NCBI RefSeq assembly: GCF_021353235.1
Contig: NZ_JAJTWT010000009.1
Coordinates: forward strand, 183,912-247,911
Source: Pelomonas caseinilytica
Lineage (GTDB): Bacteria > Pseudomonadota > Gammaproteobacteria > Burkholderiales > Burkholderiaceae_C
Direction of reading: 5' to 3'
DNA: 64,000 bases
How positions within the stretch are numbered: the stretch's first letter is position 1; each line of letters opens with the position of its first letter. The position numbers and the translations under genes were made by a program. Positions 23,123-31,507 of this stretch are shown here, in pieces. The notes beneath the pieces were generated by a model. That model saw only the letters and a list, made by a program, of their open reading frames with translations, was not told the origin of the DNA and made no database searches.

Positions 23123-24217
23123 ATGAAGATCGCCCTGCTCGGCGCCGGCCACATCGGCCAGACGATCGCCCGCCTGCTGCACGCCACCGGCGACTACCAA
23201 GTGACGGTGCTGGACAAGAACCCGGCCTACCTGAAGGTGCTGGCGGACGAGGGCATTGCCACCGCCGAGGTCGACAGCGACCATCGCGGCGCCCTGGCCG
23301 CCCAGTTGCGCGGCAAGGACGCCGTCGTCAATGCGCTGCCCTACCACCTGGCCATCACGGCCGCGGAGCTGGCGCTGGAGTGCGGTTGCCATTACTTCGA
23401 CCTGACCGAGGACGTCGCTGCCACCAAGGCCATCAAGCAGATGGCCGAGGGCGCCCGCACCGCCTTCATGCCGCAGTGCGGCCTGGCGCCGGGCTTCATC
23501 GGCATCGTGGCCCACCACCTGGCCAGCGGCTTCGACGCCGTTCGCGACGTGCAGATGCGCGTCGGCGCACTGCCGGCCTTCCCGACCAACGCGCTGAAGT
23601 ACAACCTGACCTGGTCGGTCGACGGCCTCATCAACGAGTACTGCCACCCCTGCGAGGCCATCCACGACGGCGAGACCATCGCCGCGCTGCCGCTGGAGGG
23701 CCTGGAGCACTTCAGCCTGGACGGCACCGAGTACGAGGCCTTCAACACCTCCGGCGGCCTCGGTACCCTGTGCGAGACCTGGGCGGGCAAGGTGCGCAAC
23801 CTCGACTACAAGACCGTGCGCTACCCCGGCCACCGCGACCTGATGCAGTTCCTGCTCGGCGACCTGGGCCTCAAGGGCGACCAGGACAACCTCAAGAACA
23901 TCATGAGGAAGAGCATGCCCGCCACCATGCAGGACGTGGTGCTGGTGTTCGTGACCGTCTCGGGCATGAAGAACGGCGTGCTGCTGCAGGAGGTGTTCGC
24001 CCGCAAGATCTTCGCGACGCGCGACGGCGCGCAACCGCTGTCGGCCATCCAGATCACGACGGCGGCCGGCATCTGCGCGGCGGTCGACCTTTTCCGCGAA
24101 GGCAAGCTGCCGCAGAAGGGCTTCGTCCGCCAGGAACAGGTCGCGCTGCCGGACTTCCTTGCCAACCGCTTCGGCTCGGCCTACCAGCAAAGCCGCCAGG
24201 TGGAGTCGATTTCCTAA
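23123..24217 (+). CDS. saccharopine dehydrogenase family protein, probable L-lysine 6-dehydrogenase
   Basis: 364 residues with an N-terminal Rossmann fold ('MKIALLGAGHIGQTIARLL', acidic residue in 'VLDKN') and the saccharopine dehydrogenase C-terminal domain ('CGLAPGFIGIVAHHLA', 'YNLTWSVDGLINEYCHPCEAI', 'TSGGLGTLCETWAG', 'YKTVRYPGHRDLMQFLL'). In the family this size class includes lysine 6-dehydrogenase, which oxidises lysine to allysine with NAD+. The aldehyde dehydrogenase gene next door is the expected following step. Saccharopine dehydrogenase proper is the alternative. ATG 23123 has an upstream GGAG; an in-frame start at 23054 would add a non-family segment. Confidence 0.82.
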   Translation: MKIALLGAGHIGQTIARLLHATGDYQVTVLDKNPAYLKVLADEGIATAEVDSDHRGALAAQLRGKDAVVNALPYHLAITAAELALECGCHYFDLTEDVAATKAIKQMAEGARTAFMPQCGLAPGFIGIVAHHLASGFDAVRDVQMRVGALPAFPTNALKYNLTWSVDGLINEYCHPCEAIHDGETIAALPLEGLEHFSLDGTEYEAFNTSGGLGTLCETWAGKVRNLDYKTVRYPGHRDLMQFLLGDLGLKGDQDNLKNIMRKSMPATMQDVVLVFVTVSGMKNGVLLQEVFARKIFATRDGAQPLSAIQITTAAGICAAVDLFREGKLPQKGFVRQEQVALPDFLANRFGSAYQQSRQVESIS

Positions 24218-24218
24218 G

Positions 24219-25739
24219 ATGCCGGCCATGAAGCAACAAGCCCATTCCGTTCTGGACGCCCTGGGCGTCCATCTGCCTGCAACGGGCGACCTGACCGTGC
24301 GCTCGCCCATCGACGGCGGCGTGCTGGCCCAGCTGCCGATGGCCAGCCGCGGCGACATGCAGGCCGCCGTCGGCCGCGCCCACGAGGCGTTCAAGGCCTG
24401 GCGCGTCGTGCCCGCGCCCAAGCGCGGCGAGCTGGTTCGCCTCTTCGGCGAGGAGCTGCGCGCCAATAAATCCCAATTGGCGCAGCTCGTTTCGATCGAA
24501 GCCGGCAAGGTGACGAGCGAAGGCCTGGGCGAGGTCCAGGAAATGATCGACATCTGCGAGTTCGCCGTCGGGCTGAGCCGCCAGCTGCACGGCCTGACCA
24601 TCGCCAGCGAGCGCCCGGGCCACCGCATGATGGAGCAGTGGCTGCCCCTGGGTGTGGTGGGCATCATCTCGGCCTTCAACTTCCCCGTGGCGGTGTGGGC
24701 CTGGAACTCGGCGCTGGCCCTGGTCTGCGGCGATGCCTGCGTCTGGAAGCCCTCCGAGAAGACGCCGCTGACGGCCCTGGCCACCCAGGCCCTGTTCGAG
24801 CGCGCCCTCAAGGCCTACCGGGCCGCCGGCCACGCGGCGCCTGACGGCTTGTCCGAGCTGATCATCGGCCGCGCCGACGTGGGCGAGGCGATGGTGGACG
24901 ACGCGCGCGTCGCCCTCGTCTCGGCCACCGGCTCCACCCGCATGGGCCGCGCCGTCGGCCCGCGCGTGGCGGCCCGCTTCGGCCGCTGCCTGCTGGAGCT
25001 GGGTGGCAACAACGCCATCATCGTCACGCCCAGCGCCGATCTGGAGCTGGCCGTGCGCGGCATCCTGTTCGGCGCCTACGGCACGGCCGGCCAGCGCTGC
25101 ACGACGACGCGCCGCGTCATCGTCCACGAGAGCATCCATGACGCCCTGGTCGAGCGGCTGGACCGCGCGCGGGCGCAGCTCCCCATCGGCTCGCCCATCG
25201 AGCCCGGCACGCTGATCGGCCCGCTGATCGACGCCCAGGCCTTCGACGCCATGCAGTTCGCGCTCAGCGCGGCGCGCGAGCAGGGCGGCCAGGTGTCGGG
25301 CGGCGAGCGCGCGCTGGCCGACCGTTTCCCCGAGGCCTACTACGCCGTGCCGGCGCTGGTGCGCATGCCGGCGCAGACCGAGGTCGTCTGCCACGAGACC
25401 TTCGCGCCCATCCTCTACACGCTGAAGTACCGCACGCTGGAGGAGGCGATCGCGCTGCAGAACGGCGTGCCGCAGGGCCTGTCGTCGGCCATCTTCACGA
25501 CGGACCTTCGCGAGGCCGAGGCCTTCATGAGCGCGGCGGGCAGCGATTGCGGCATCGCCAACGTCAACATCGGCACCTCGGGCGCCGAGATCGGCGGTGC
25601 CTTCGGCGGCGAGAAGGAGACCGGCGGAGGCCGCGAGAGCGGCTCCGACGCCTGGAAGGCCTACATGCGCCGCACGACCAACACCGTGAACTATTCCAGC
25701 GAATTGCCGCTGGCCCAGGGGGTCAGGTTCGACGTCTGA
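24219..25739 (+). CDS. aldehyde dehydrogenase, probable 2-aminoadipate semialdehyde dehydrogenase (ALDH7/AmaB type)
   Basis: 506 residues, an NAD-dependent aldehyde dehydrogenase with the nucleophile Cys294 ('AGQRCTTTRR'), general base Glu260 ('LELGGNNAI'), oxyanion Asn154 ('AFNFPVAVW') and coenzyme Lys177 ('WKPSEKTPL'). The 'GGAFGGEKETGGGRESGSDAWKAYMRR' region, including G-G-E-K-x-T-G-G-G-R-E, is typical of ALDH7 (antiquitin/AmaB), which oxidises allysine/piperideine-6-carboxylate to 2-aminoadipate. It begins one base after the dehydrogenase stop, so the two are co-transcribed. Start codons at 24219 and 24228 are both possible. Confidence 0.9.
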   Translation: MPAMKQQAHSVLDALGVHLPATGDLTVRSPIDGGVLAQLPMASRGDMQAAVGRAHEAFKAWRVVPAPKRGELVRLFGEELRANKSQLAQLVSIEAGKVTSEGLGEVQEMIDICEFAVGLSRQLHGLTIASERPGHRMMEQWLPLGVVGIISAFNFPVAVWAWNSALALVCGDACVWKPSEKTPLTALATQALFERALKAYRAAGHAAPDGLSELIIGRADVGEAMVDDARVALVSATGSTRMGRAVGPRVAARFGRCLLELGGNNAIIVTPSADLELAVRGILFGAYGTAGQRCTTTRRVIVHESIHDALVERLDRARAQLPIGSPIEPGTLIGPLIDAQAFDAMQFALSAAREQGGQVSGGERALADRFPEAYYAVPALVRMPAQTEVVCHETFAPILYTLKYRTLEEAIALQNGVPQGLSSAIFTTDLREAEAFMSAAGSDCGIANVNIGTSGAEIGGAFGGEKETGGGRESGSDAWKAYMRRTTNTVNYSSELPLAQGVRFDV

Positions 25740-25769
25740 TTTCTAGGCTATAGTGCGCGGCTCCTGAAA

Positions 25770-25854
<85 letters not shown>

Positions 25855-25857
25855 AAT

Positions 25858-25899
25858 CAAAGCAAAAGGCCAGCGCGAAAGCGCTGGCCTTTTGCTTTG
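25858..25899 (+). terminator. Rho-independent-like terminator after tRNA-Leu
   Basis: A long perfect stem (AAGCAAAAGGCCAGCGC against GCGCTGGCCTTTTGCTT) with a GAAA tetraloop starts 4 bases after the CCA end. The upstrand carries A's and the downstrand T's, so it can act on both strands. It forms the inner part of the larger inverted structure reported separately. Confidence 0.85.
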
Positions 25900-25920
25900 G
25901 TGCCCAGGAGAGGACTCGAA
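25898..25920 (-). repeat. inverted 23-base copy of the tRNA-Leu 3' end
   Basis: These 23 bases are the exact reverse complement of 25832-25854, the T-arm and acceptor 3' half of the tRNA including CCA. With the terminator stem between, the copy makes a near-perfect inverted repeat of about 40 bp per arm, interrupted only by five extra bases on the tRNA side. The following 158 bases (25921-26078) hold no gene that I can support. Confidence 0.9.
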
Positions 25921-26078
25921 GGGTTTGTCGCCGGGACCGAGGGCGAGCCTTGCGGCTTGCCCGACGCCAGGCGAAGGTTCTGCGCATGCAGGCGCAGAAC
26001 CGGCAAACCGGGGTCGCGCTTGCATGACCGAGTCCCCGACGATGCGCCCTCGACGGGCGCTTCGTCGAGTGGGGGAGA

Positions 26079-28145
26079 TCACCGAGCGGTGCCAGAAACC
26101 GAGCCTGCGGCCTGCCCCCCAAACCACCTCCGCTCGAACTCCCCCGCCGCCACCCCCCTTCCGAACCACCATCCCTGCCCCCAGTCGCAGCCCATATGCC
26201 TCAGCAGCATGGCCTGCGCTTCGGTCTCGATGCCCTCGGCCACGACCTGCATGCCGAGCTCGTGGGCCATGGTGACGATGGCACGGCACAGCGCCAGCGC
26301 CTTGCCGTCGTCTTCCAGCCCGGCCACGAAGCTGCGGTCGATCTTGACGGTGTCGATCTCGTGATGCTGCAGGTAGCTCAATGACGAATAGCCCGTGCCG
26401 AAGTCGTCCAGCGAGATCGACAAGCCGGCCGCGCGCAGGCCGCGCAGGCGGCCGGCCACGGCTTCGTCGCGCTCGAGCAGCAGGCCTTCGGTGATCTCCA
26501 CGGCGAGGGCGTCGCCGGGCAGGCCCAGCCCACGCAGGTGGGTGATCCAGTCAGGCTGCAGGCGATGGCTGCGTTCGCTGAGGAATTGCACCGGCGACTT
26601 GTTGATGCTGATCTGGAAGCCTTCGCGCCCGGCGCGTCGCCAGGCGAGGGCCTGGGCTGCGGCCTCCCTGAAGACCCAGTCGCCGATGTCGACGATGAGG
26701 CCGCTGGCCTCGGCGATGGGGATGAACTGGACGGGGCTGACTTCGCCCAGTTGGGGATGGGTCCAGCGCAGCAGCGCCTCGGCCTTGCGCGGCGGGGCGG
26801 CCGGGTCTCGCAGCGACAGGATGGGCTGGTAGACCAGGCTGAACTGCCGTAGCGGCAGGGCCTCGCGCAGCTCCGCCGCGAGCCGCGCGCGGCGCTGGGC
26901 GGCGTCGTGCAGGGCGGGAGTGAAGACGCTCATGCGGTTGCGGCCCGCGCCCTTGGCCTCGTACAGGGCAAGGTCGGCATGCTTGAACAGCGCCTCGATC
27001 TCCGTGCCGTCGCGCGGCGCGAGGCTCACGCCGATGCTGGCCGAGACGTAGACGCGTTCGCCACCCACCTCGAAGGCTTCGGACAAGGCCTCCAGCACCG
27101 CCTGGCCCACGCGCTCCGCCTCGGGGGCAACCTGCGGCGCCGCCAGCAGCACGGTGAACTCGTCGCCGCCCATGCGCGCCACCACGCCGCTGGCCGGCAT
27201 GCAGTCCTGCAACCGCCCGGCCGCCTGCACCAGCAGGGCATCGCCGACGTCGTGGCCGAGCGAGTCGTTGACCTCCTTGAAATGGTCGAGGTCGACGAAC
27301 ATGACGGCGAGCTCCTCGCCCCGCACCGCGCGCTGGGCGAGGGCGCGCTCGATGCGCTCGCGCAGGGAGCGGCGGTTGGGCAGGCCGGTCAGCGCGTCGA
27401 CGCGGGCCTGCTGCCAGACCTGGGCCTCCTGGCGCTTGCGGTCGGTGATGTCGGTGTGCGTACCCACCATGCGCAGCGGCCGGCCTGCGGCGTCCCGCTC
27501 GATGACCATGCCGCGGCTCAGGATCCACTTCCAGCTGCCGTCGCGGGCCTGCACCCGGTGCTCGTTGCGGTAGAGGGGCGTGCGGCCGGAGAAGTGATCC
27601 TCCCGGTCCTTCGCCATCTGCGCGATGTCGTCGGGGTGGGTGCGCGCATCGAAGGCCTCGGGGGACGCGGCCACGTCGCCCGGCTCGAAGCCGTACAGGC
27701 GCAGATAGCGCTCGGAGAAGTACTCGACACCGGCCTGCACATGCCAGTCCCAGACGCCGTCGCCGCTGCATTCGAGCGCGAGCTTCCAAAGGGCGTCGGA
27801 CTCGCGCAGGCGCTTCTCGGCGGCGCGGCGTTCGGCGATGTCCACATGCGTGCCCAGCCACAGCGGCGAGCCGGGCAGGCGCTCCGCCTGGGCCAGCACC
27901 CAGGCCTGCCCCAGGCGGTATTCCATCTCGAAGCGGCCGGTGGCCTGCGCCGCGGCCCAGCGCTCGGTGAAGGCAGCGCGGTCGTCCTCGTGCAGCCAGC
28001 GGGCCAGCGGCGTCGGCAGCGCGGGGCGGCTCAGGGCCTCGGCCAGGCGCGCGTTCATCCACAGCAGCCGGCCCTCGGCGTCGGCCTTCCAGACCTGCTG
28101 GGGCAGGGCATCGAGGAGCGAGGCAAAGTGCACGGACGTAGGCAT
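26079..28145 (-). CDS. PAS-PAS-GGDEF-EAL cyclic-di-GMP protein
   Basis: 688 residues without membrane helices. Two PAS domains (about 5-125 and 130-250, the second closing with 'RMVGTHTDITDRKR') are followed by GGDEF ('DALTGLPNRRS', 'FVDLDHFKEVND', 'RMGGDEF') and EAL ('AEALLRW', 'VEITEGLLL', 'DDFGTGYSSLSYL', 'VKIDRSFVAGL', 'VAEGIETE', 'GWWFGRGV'). All phosphodiesterase residues are present. The I-site Arg is missing (the stretch before 'VVARM' is PASG), so feedback control of any cyclase activity is not expected. ATG 28145 gives the family-like start; an upstream start at 28199 is less likely. It is divergent from the HU gene. Confidence 0.92.
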   Translation of the reverse strand: MPTSVHFASLLDALPQQVWKADAEGRLLWMNARLAEALSRPALPTPLARWLHEDDRAAFTERWAAAQATGRFEMEYRLGQAWVLAQAERLPGSPLWLGTHVDIAERRAAEKRLRESDALWKLALECSGDGVWDWHVQAGVEYFSERYLRLYGFEPGDVAASPEAFDARTHPDDIAQMAKDREDHFSGRTPLYRNEHRVQARDGSWKWILSRGMVIERDAAGRPLRMVGTHTDITDRKRQEAQVWQQARVDALTGLPNRRSLRERIERALAQRAVRGEELAVMFVDLDHFKEVNDSLGHDVGDALLVQAAGRLQDCMPASGVVARMGGDEFTVLLAAPQVAPEAERVGQAVLEALSEAFEVGGERVYVSASIGVSLAPRDGTEIEALFKHADLALYEAKGAGRNRMSVFTPALHDAAQRRARLAAELREALPLRQFSLVYQPILSLRDPAAPPRKAEALLRWTHPQLGEVSPVQFIPIAEASGLIVDIGDWVFREAAAQALAWRRAGREGFQISINKSPVQFLSERSHRLQPDWITHLRGLGLPGDALAVEITEGLLLERDEAVAGRLRGLRAAGLSISLDDFGTGYSSLSYLQHHEIDTVKIDRSFVAGLEDDGKALALCRAIVTMAHELGMQVVAEGIETEAQAMLLRHMGCDWGQGWWFGRGVAAGEFERRWFGGQAAGSVSGTAR

Positions 28146-28249
28146 CGGGGATGGCAGCAGGGCTGTGCCGGACTGTATGCGCGTCGCGATGGGCCACAAT
28201 CGCGCCCGCCCGAGCCGTTCGGGCGAGTCATTTGAACGAGACCCCCCGC

Positions 28250-28591
28250 ATGAACAAGACCGATCTGATCGAACACCTGGCCTCCAAGCACGAGCTGAGC
28301 AAGGCCGAAGCCGGCCGCATCCTCGAGACCCTGCTGGACGCCGTCGTCACCACCGTCAAGAAGGGTGGCGCCGTTTCGATCCCGGGCTTCGGCTCCTTCA
28401 AGCAGCACGCCCGTGCCGCCCGCAACGGCGTGAACCCCAGCACCGGCGCCAAGATCAAGATCGCCGCCGCCAAGCTGCCCAAGTTCACCCCGGGTGCCGG
28501 CTTCAAGGCCGCCGTCGACCCCAAGGCCGCTGCGAAGAAGGCTGCTGCCAAGCCCGCCGCCAAGCCGGCCGCCAAGGCCAAGAAGAAGTAA
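28250..28591 (+). CDS. HU-family DNA-binding protein with histone H1-like Lys/Ala tail
   Basis: 113 residues. The HU fold covers residues 1-90: 'MNKTDLIEHLASKHELSKAEAGRILETLLDAV', 'KGGAVSIPGFGSFKQHARAARNGVNPSTGAKIKIAAAKLPKFTPG', with the DNA-intercalating arm containing the conserved N-P. Residues 95-113 form a tail of Lys/Ala/Pro repeats (KAAAKPAAKPAAKAKKK) resembling histone H1. This tailed HU occurs in some Burkholderiales. It packages the chromosome; the tail probably adds non-specific DNA or RNA binding. The 12-base gap to the next gene and its own leader of about 50 bases suggest a separate strong transcript. Confidence 0.93.
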   Translation: MNKTDLIEHLASKHELSKAEAGRILETLLDAVVTTVKKGGAVSIPGFGSFKQHARAARNGVNPSTGAKIKIAAAKLPKFTPGAGFKAAVDPKAAAKKAAAKPAAKPAAKAKKK

Positions 28592-28603
28592 TTCTTCCCG
28601 AGC

Positions 28604-29638
28604 ATGAGCACCCGACGGGGCAGTCCCACCATCGTCGACGTCGCCCGTGAAGCGGGCGTGTCGATCAAGACCGTCTCGCGCGTGCTCAACCATGAACCCG
28701 GCGTGCACGAAAGCACCCGGGATCAGGTGCTCAAGGTGGTGGAGGCCCTGCGCTACCGCCCCAAGCAGTCGGCCCGCAGCCTGGCCGGCGGCCGCTCTTT
28801 CCTGATCGGCCTGCTCTATTACGACCCGAGCGCCATCTTCGTGGGCAGCGTCCAGCAGGGCGCCACGGTGCGCTGCCGCGAACTGGGCTACCACCTCGTC
28901 GTCGAGTCGCTGCACAACGATGCGCCCGACCTGCGCCAGCAGATCGACCGCATGGTGCTGGCCCTGCGGCCCGACGGCATGATCCTGACGCCGCCGTTGT
29001 GCGACAACCCAGAGGTTCTCGCCGCCCTGCGCGAGAGCGGCACGCCCTGCGTGCTGATGTCCCCGGAGCGCGACATCCGCGGCGTGCCCTCGGTGCGCAT
29101 GGACGACGTGCATGCCGCCGAAGAGATCACCAACCTCCTCATCAGCCTCGGCCACCGCCGCATCGCCTTCATCAAGGGGCCGGCCGACCAGTCCGCCAGC
29201 GCGGCGCGTTACGAAGGCTTCGTCAACGCGCTGCGGGCGCATGACATCCAGCCCGATCCCGAGCTGGTCCAGCCCGGCGCCTTCACCTTCGCCAGCGGGC
29301 GCGACGCCGCTCACCAGTTGCTGAGCCGCCGCCAGCGTCCGACGGCGGTGTTCGCCAGCAACGACGACATGGCGCTGGGCGTGCTCGCTGCCGCCCAGCG
29401 GCTCGGCCTGTCGGTGCCGGGCGAGCTGTCGGTGGCGGGCTTCGACGATTCGCCGACCGCCGCCCTCGTCTGGCCGCCCTTGACCACCGTGCGCCAGCCG
29501 GTCGCCGAAATGGCCCGCACTGCCGTCGAGATGCTGGTGCAGGGCCATCGCGCCGAGGCGTCTGCCGTCGACGAAGCCGAGCTGCACAAGGTGCTGCCGC
29601 ACGAACTCGTCGTGCGCGATTCCACCCGCGCCCGCTGA
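28604..29638 (+). CDS. LacI-family transcriptional regulator of the beta-glucosidase gene
   Basis: 344 residues. The N-terminal helix-turn-helix and hinge are 'TIVDVAREAGVSIKTVSRVLNHEPGVHESTRDQVLKVVEALRYRPKQSARSLAGG'. The periplasmic-binding-like effector domain includes 'HRRIAFIKGPADQSASAARYEGF', 'PTAVFASNDDMALGVLAAAQRLGLSVPGELSVAGFDDSP' and 'LTTVRQPVAEMARTAVEML'. The sugar ligand is unknown. It lies upstream of a GH1 beta-glucosidase whose promoter carries a palindrome of the LacI-family type, so repression of that gene is the likely role. There is no transporter alongside. Confidence 0.93.
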   Translation: MSTRRGSPTIVDVAREAGVSIKTVSRVLNHEPGVHESTRDQVLKVVEALRYRPKQSARSLAGGRSFLIGLLYYDPSAIFVGSVQQGATVRCRELGYHLVVESLHNDAPDLRQQIDRMVLALRPDGMILTPPLCDNPEVLAALRESGTPCVLMSPERDIRGVPSVRMDDVHAAEEITNLLISLGHRRIAFIKGPADQSASAARYEGFVNALRAHDIQPDPELVQPGAFTFASGRDAAHQLLSRRQRPTAVFASNDDMALGVLAAAQRLGLSVPGELSVAGFDDSPTAALVWPPLTTVRQPVAEMARTAVEMLVQGHRAEASAVDEAELHKVLPHELVVRDSTRAR

Positions 29639-29692
29639 GCCTAGGGCCCTCGGGGCCGCCCTTCGCTTCCTCCCCTGTCGACACGCCGTGCG

Positions 29693-29732
29693 TTGAGATA
29701 TCGCTATCATTTCTGTATTGACAGCGTTGTCA
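29693..29732 (+). promoter_or_regulatory. promoter with overlapping LacI-type operator for the GH1 gene
   Basis: TTGAGA (29693-29698) and TATTGA (29716-29721) are 17 bases apart and form a plausible sigma-70 promoter. The near-palindrome TGACAGCGTTGTCA (29719-29732), with the central CG typical of LacI-family operators, overlaps the -10 box. A bound repressor would block RNA polymerase there. The remaining sequence to the GH1 start (29733-29908) has no gene. Confidence 0.6.
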
Positions 29733-29908
29733 GTCGACGGCAACATGGGCGTTGCTCGATCGGCGAACGCCGCGCCCCGCGCTCGCGCGGTGTGGCGCTG
29801 CGTCTGGCGCTCCCCGCGGCCCGCGGGGCCGATGCCGGCCCGTCGCCAACGCCCTTATCCCTGCTTCCCGCCACCTCGCCGCCGGCCTTGCCCAGCCCTT
29901 CGACGACC

Positions 29909-31276
29909 ATGAACCTGCTCGACCTCGAACGCATCGACCCCGCCGCCCTCGCCAAGTCCTTCCCGCCCGACTTCCGCTGGGGCGTGGCCACCAGCGCCGC
30001 GCAGATCGAGGGGGCGGCCTTCGAGGATGGCAAGGGCGCCTCCATCTGGGATCACTTCTGTCGCCAGCCGGGCCGCATCAAGGACGGTTCCAACATCGAC
30101 GTCGCCTGCGACCACTACCACCGCTTCCGCGAAGACGTGGCGCTGATGAAGGGCCTGGGCCTGGACTGCTACCGCTTCAGCTTTGCCTGGCCGCGCGTGC
30201 AGCCGCTCGGCCAGGGCGCCTGGAACGAGGCGGGCTTCGCCTTTTACGACCGCCTCATCGACAGCCTGCTCGAAGCCGGCATCCAGCCCCACGCCACGCT
30301 CTACCACTGGGACCTTCCGCAGGCGCTGGACGAGCAGCTCGGCGGCTGGTTGTCGCGCGACGTGGTGGCCCGCTTTGCCGACTACGCGGCCGAGGTGGCG
30401 CGCCGCTTCGGCAGCCGGCTGGCCAGCATCGCGACGCACAACGAGCCCTGGTGCACGGCGACGCTGGGTTATGAGACGGCCCAGTTCGCGCCCGGCCACA
30501 CCAGCCGCGCCGAGAGCCTGCAGGTGGCCCACCACCTGATGCTGTCCCACGGCGACGCCGTCGCGGCGATGCGCGCCGTGACGAAGGCGCCGCTGGGCAT
30601 CGTGCTCAACCACACGCCGTCCTTCCCCGCCACGCCCAACGAAGCCGACCGCCGCGCCGCGCGCATCGACGACGGCCTGAACGTGCGCTGGTACATGGAC
30701 CCCATCTTCCGCGGCGCCTATCCGGCCGACGCTCTCGAGCACGTGGGCGCCGACGCGCCCCGCATCGCTGCCGGCGATCTCGAGCGCATCCGCCAGCCGC
30801 TGGACTTCCTCGGCATCAACTTCTACACGCGCAGCCTCTTCGGCGCTGACGGCAAGACCGTCAAGGGCCCGGGCAAGCGCGGCTTCACCGACATGGGGTG
30901 GGAGATCGTGCCCGAGGTCTTCGCCCAGCACCTGGTGCGCCTGGCCCGCGAATACAACCCGCCGCCGATGTTCATCACCGAGAACGGCATGGCCAATGCC
31001 GACAGCGTGGTCGCCGGCCCTCAGCCCCATGTGCCCGACGTCGAGCGCATCGCCTACCTGTCGGCCCATCTGCAGGCGCTGTCGACCGCCATGAGTCTTG
31101 GCGCTGACGTGCGGGGTTATTTCTACTGGAGCCTGCTCGACAATTTCGAGTGGAATTCCGGCTACGACAAGCGCTTCGGCCTCGTCCACGTCGACTACCG
31201 GACCCTCGAACGCCTGCCCAAGGACAGCGCGCGCTGGTACCGCGACTTCATCGCCGAGCATCGCGCGCGGCGCTGA
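29909..31276 (+). CDS. GH1 family beta-glucosidase
   Basis: 455 residues, a complete glycoside hydrolase family 1 enzyme: 'FRWGVATSAAQIEGA', acid/base Glu179 in 'THNEPWC', nucleophile Glu358 in 'FITENGM', 'NFYTRSL' and the substrate-binding 'YFYWSLLDNFEWNSGYDKRFGLVHVDY'. There is no signal peptide, so it works in the cytosol on imported beta-glucosides or cellobiose. The ATG at 29909 starts at the family N-terminus. The open frame continues upstream, but that part does not resemble the family. It is probably controlled by the LacI regulator encoded upstream. Confidence 0.95.
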   Translation: MNLLDLERIDPAALAKSFPPDFRWGVATSAAQIEGAAFEDGKGASIWDHFCRQPGRIKDGSNIDVACDHYHRFREDVALMKGLGLDCYRFSFAWPRVQPLGQGAWNEAGFAFYDRLIDSLLEAGIQPHATLYHWDLPQALDEQLGGWLSRDVVARFADYAAEVARRFGSRLASIATHNEPWCTATLGYETAQFAPGHTSRAESLQVAHHLMLSHGDAVAAMRAVTKAPLGIVLNHTPSFPATPNEADRRAARIDDGLNVRWYMDPIFRGAYPADALEHVGADAPRIAAGDLERIRQPLDFLGINFYTRSLFGADGKTVKGPGKRGFTDMGWEIVPEVFAQHLVRLAREYNPPPMFITENGMANADSVVAGPQPHVPDVERIAYLSAHLQALSTAMSLGADVRGYFYWSLLDNFEWNSGYDKRFGLVHVDYRTLERLPKDSARWYRDFIAEHRARR

Positions 31277-31507
31277 GGCGGCACGACTCAGGCATTCCTC
31301 CGCGTTTGCCCCGACAAAGCGACGGGATTTCGGTCACGATCAGGCGCTAAGCTCCGCGCTGCGCCGCGCCAACGGGATTTTTCCCGATGCGCCGCGGGCA
31401 CAAACGGCCGATTTGACGTACAGCAGGAGGCCGGCCAACGGATCGCGGCATCATCCCCGCGGTTCGGGCCGTGTCGAGGGACGCCCGTGCGCACGGGCCA
31501 TGAGCGA

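Noticed and set aside
31373..31386. CGGGATTTTTCCCG hairpin upstream of the HD-GYP gene as a terminator or operator
   Set aside because: The stem is only 5 bp, without a T-run after it, and there is no second copy. It is too weak to call.
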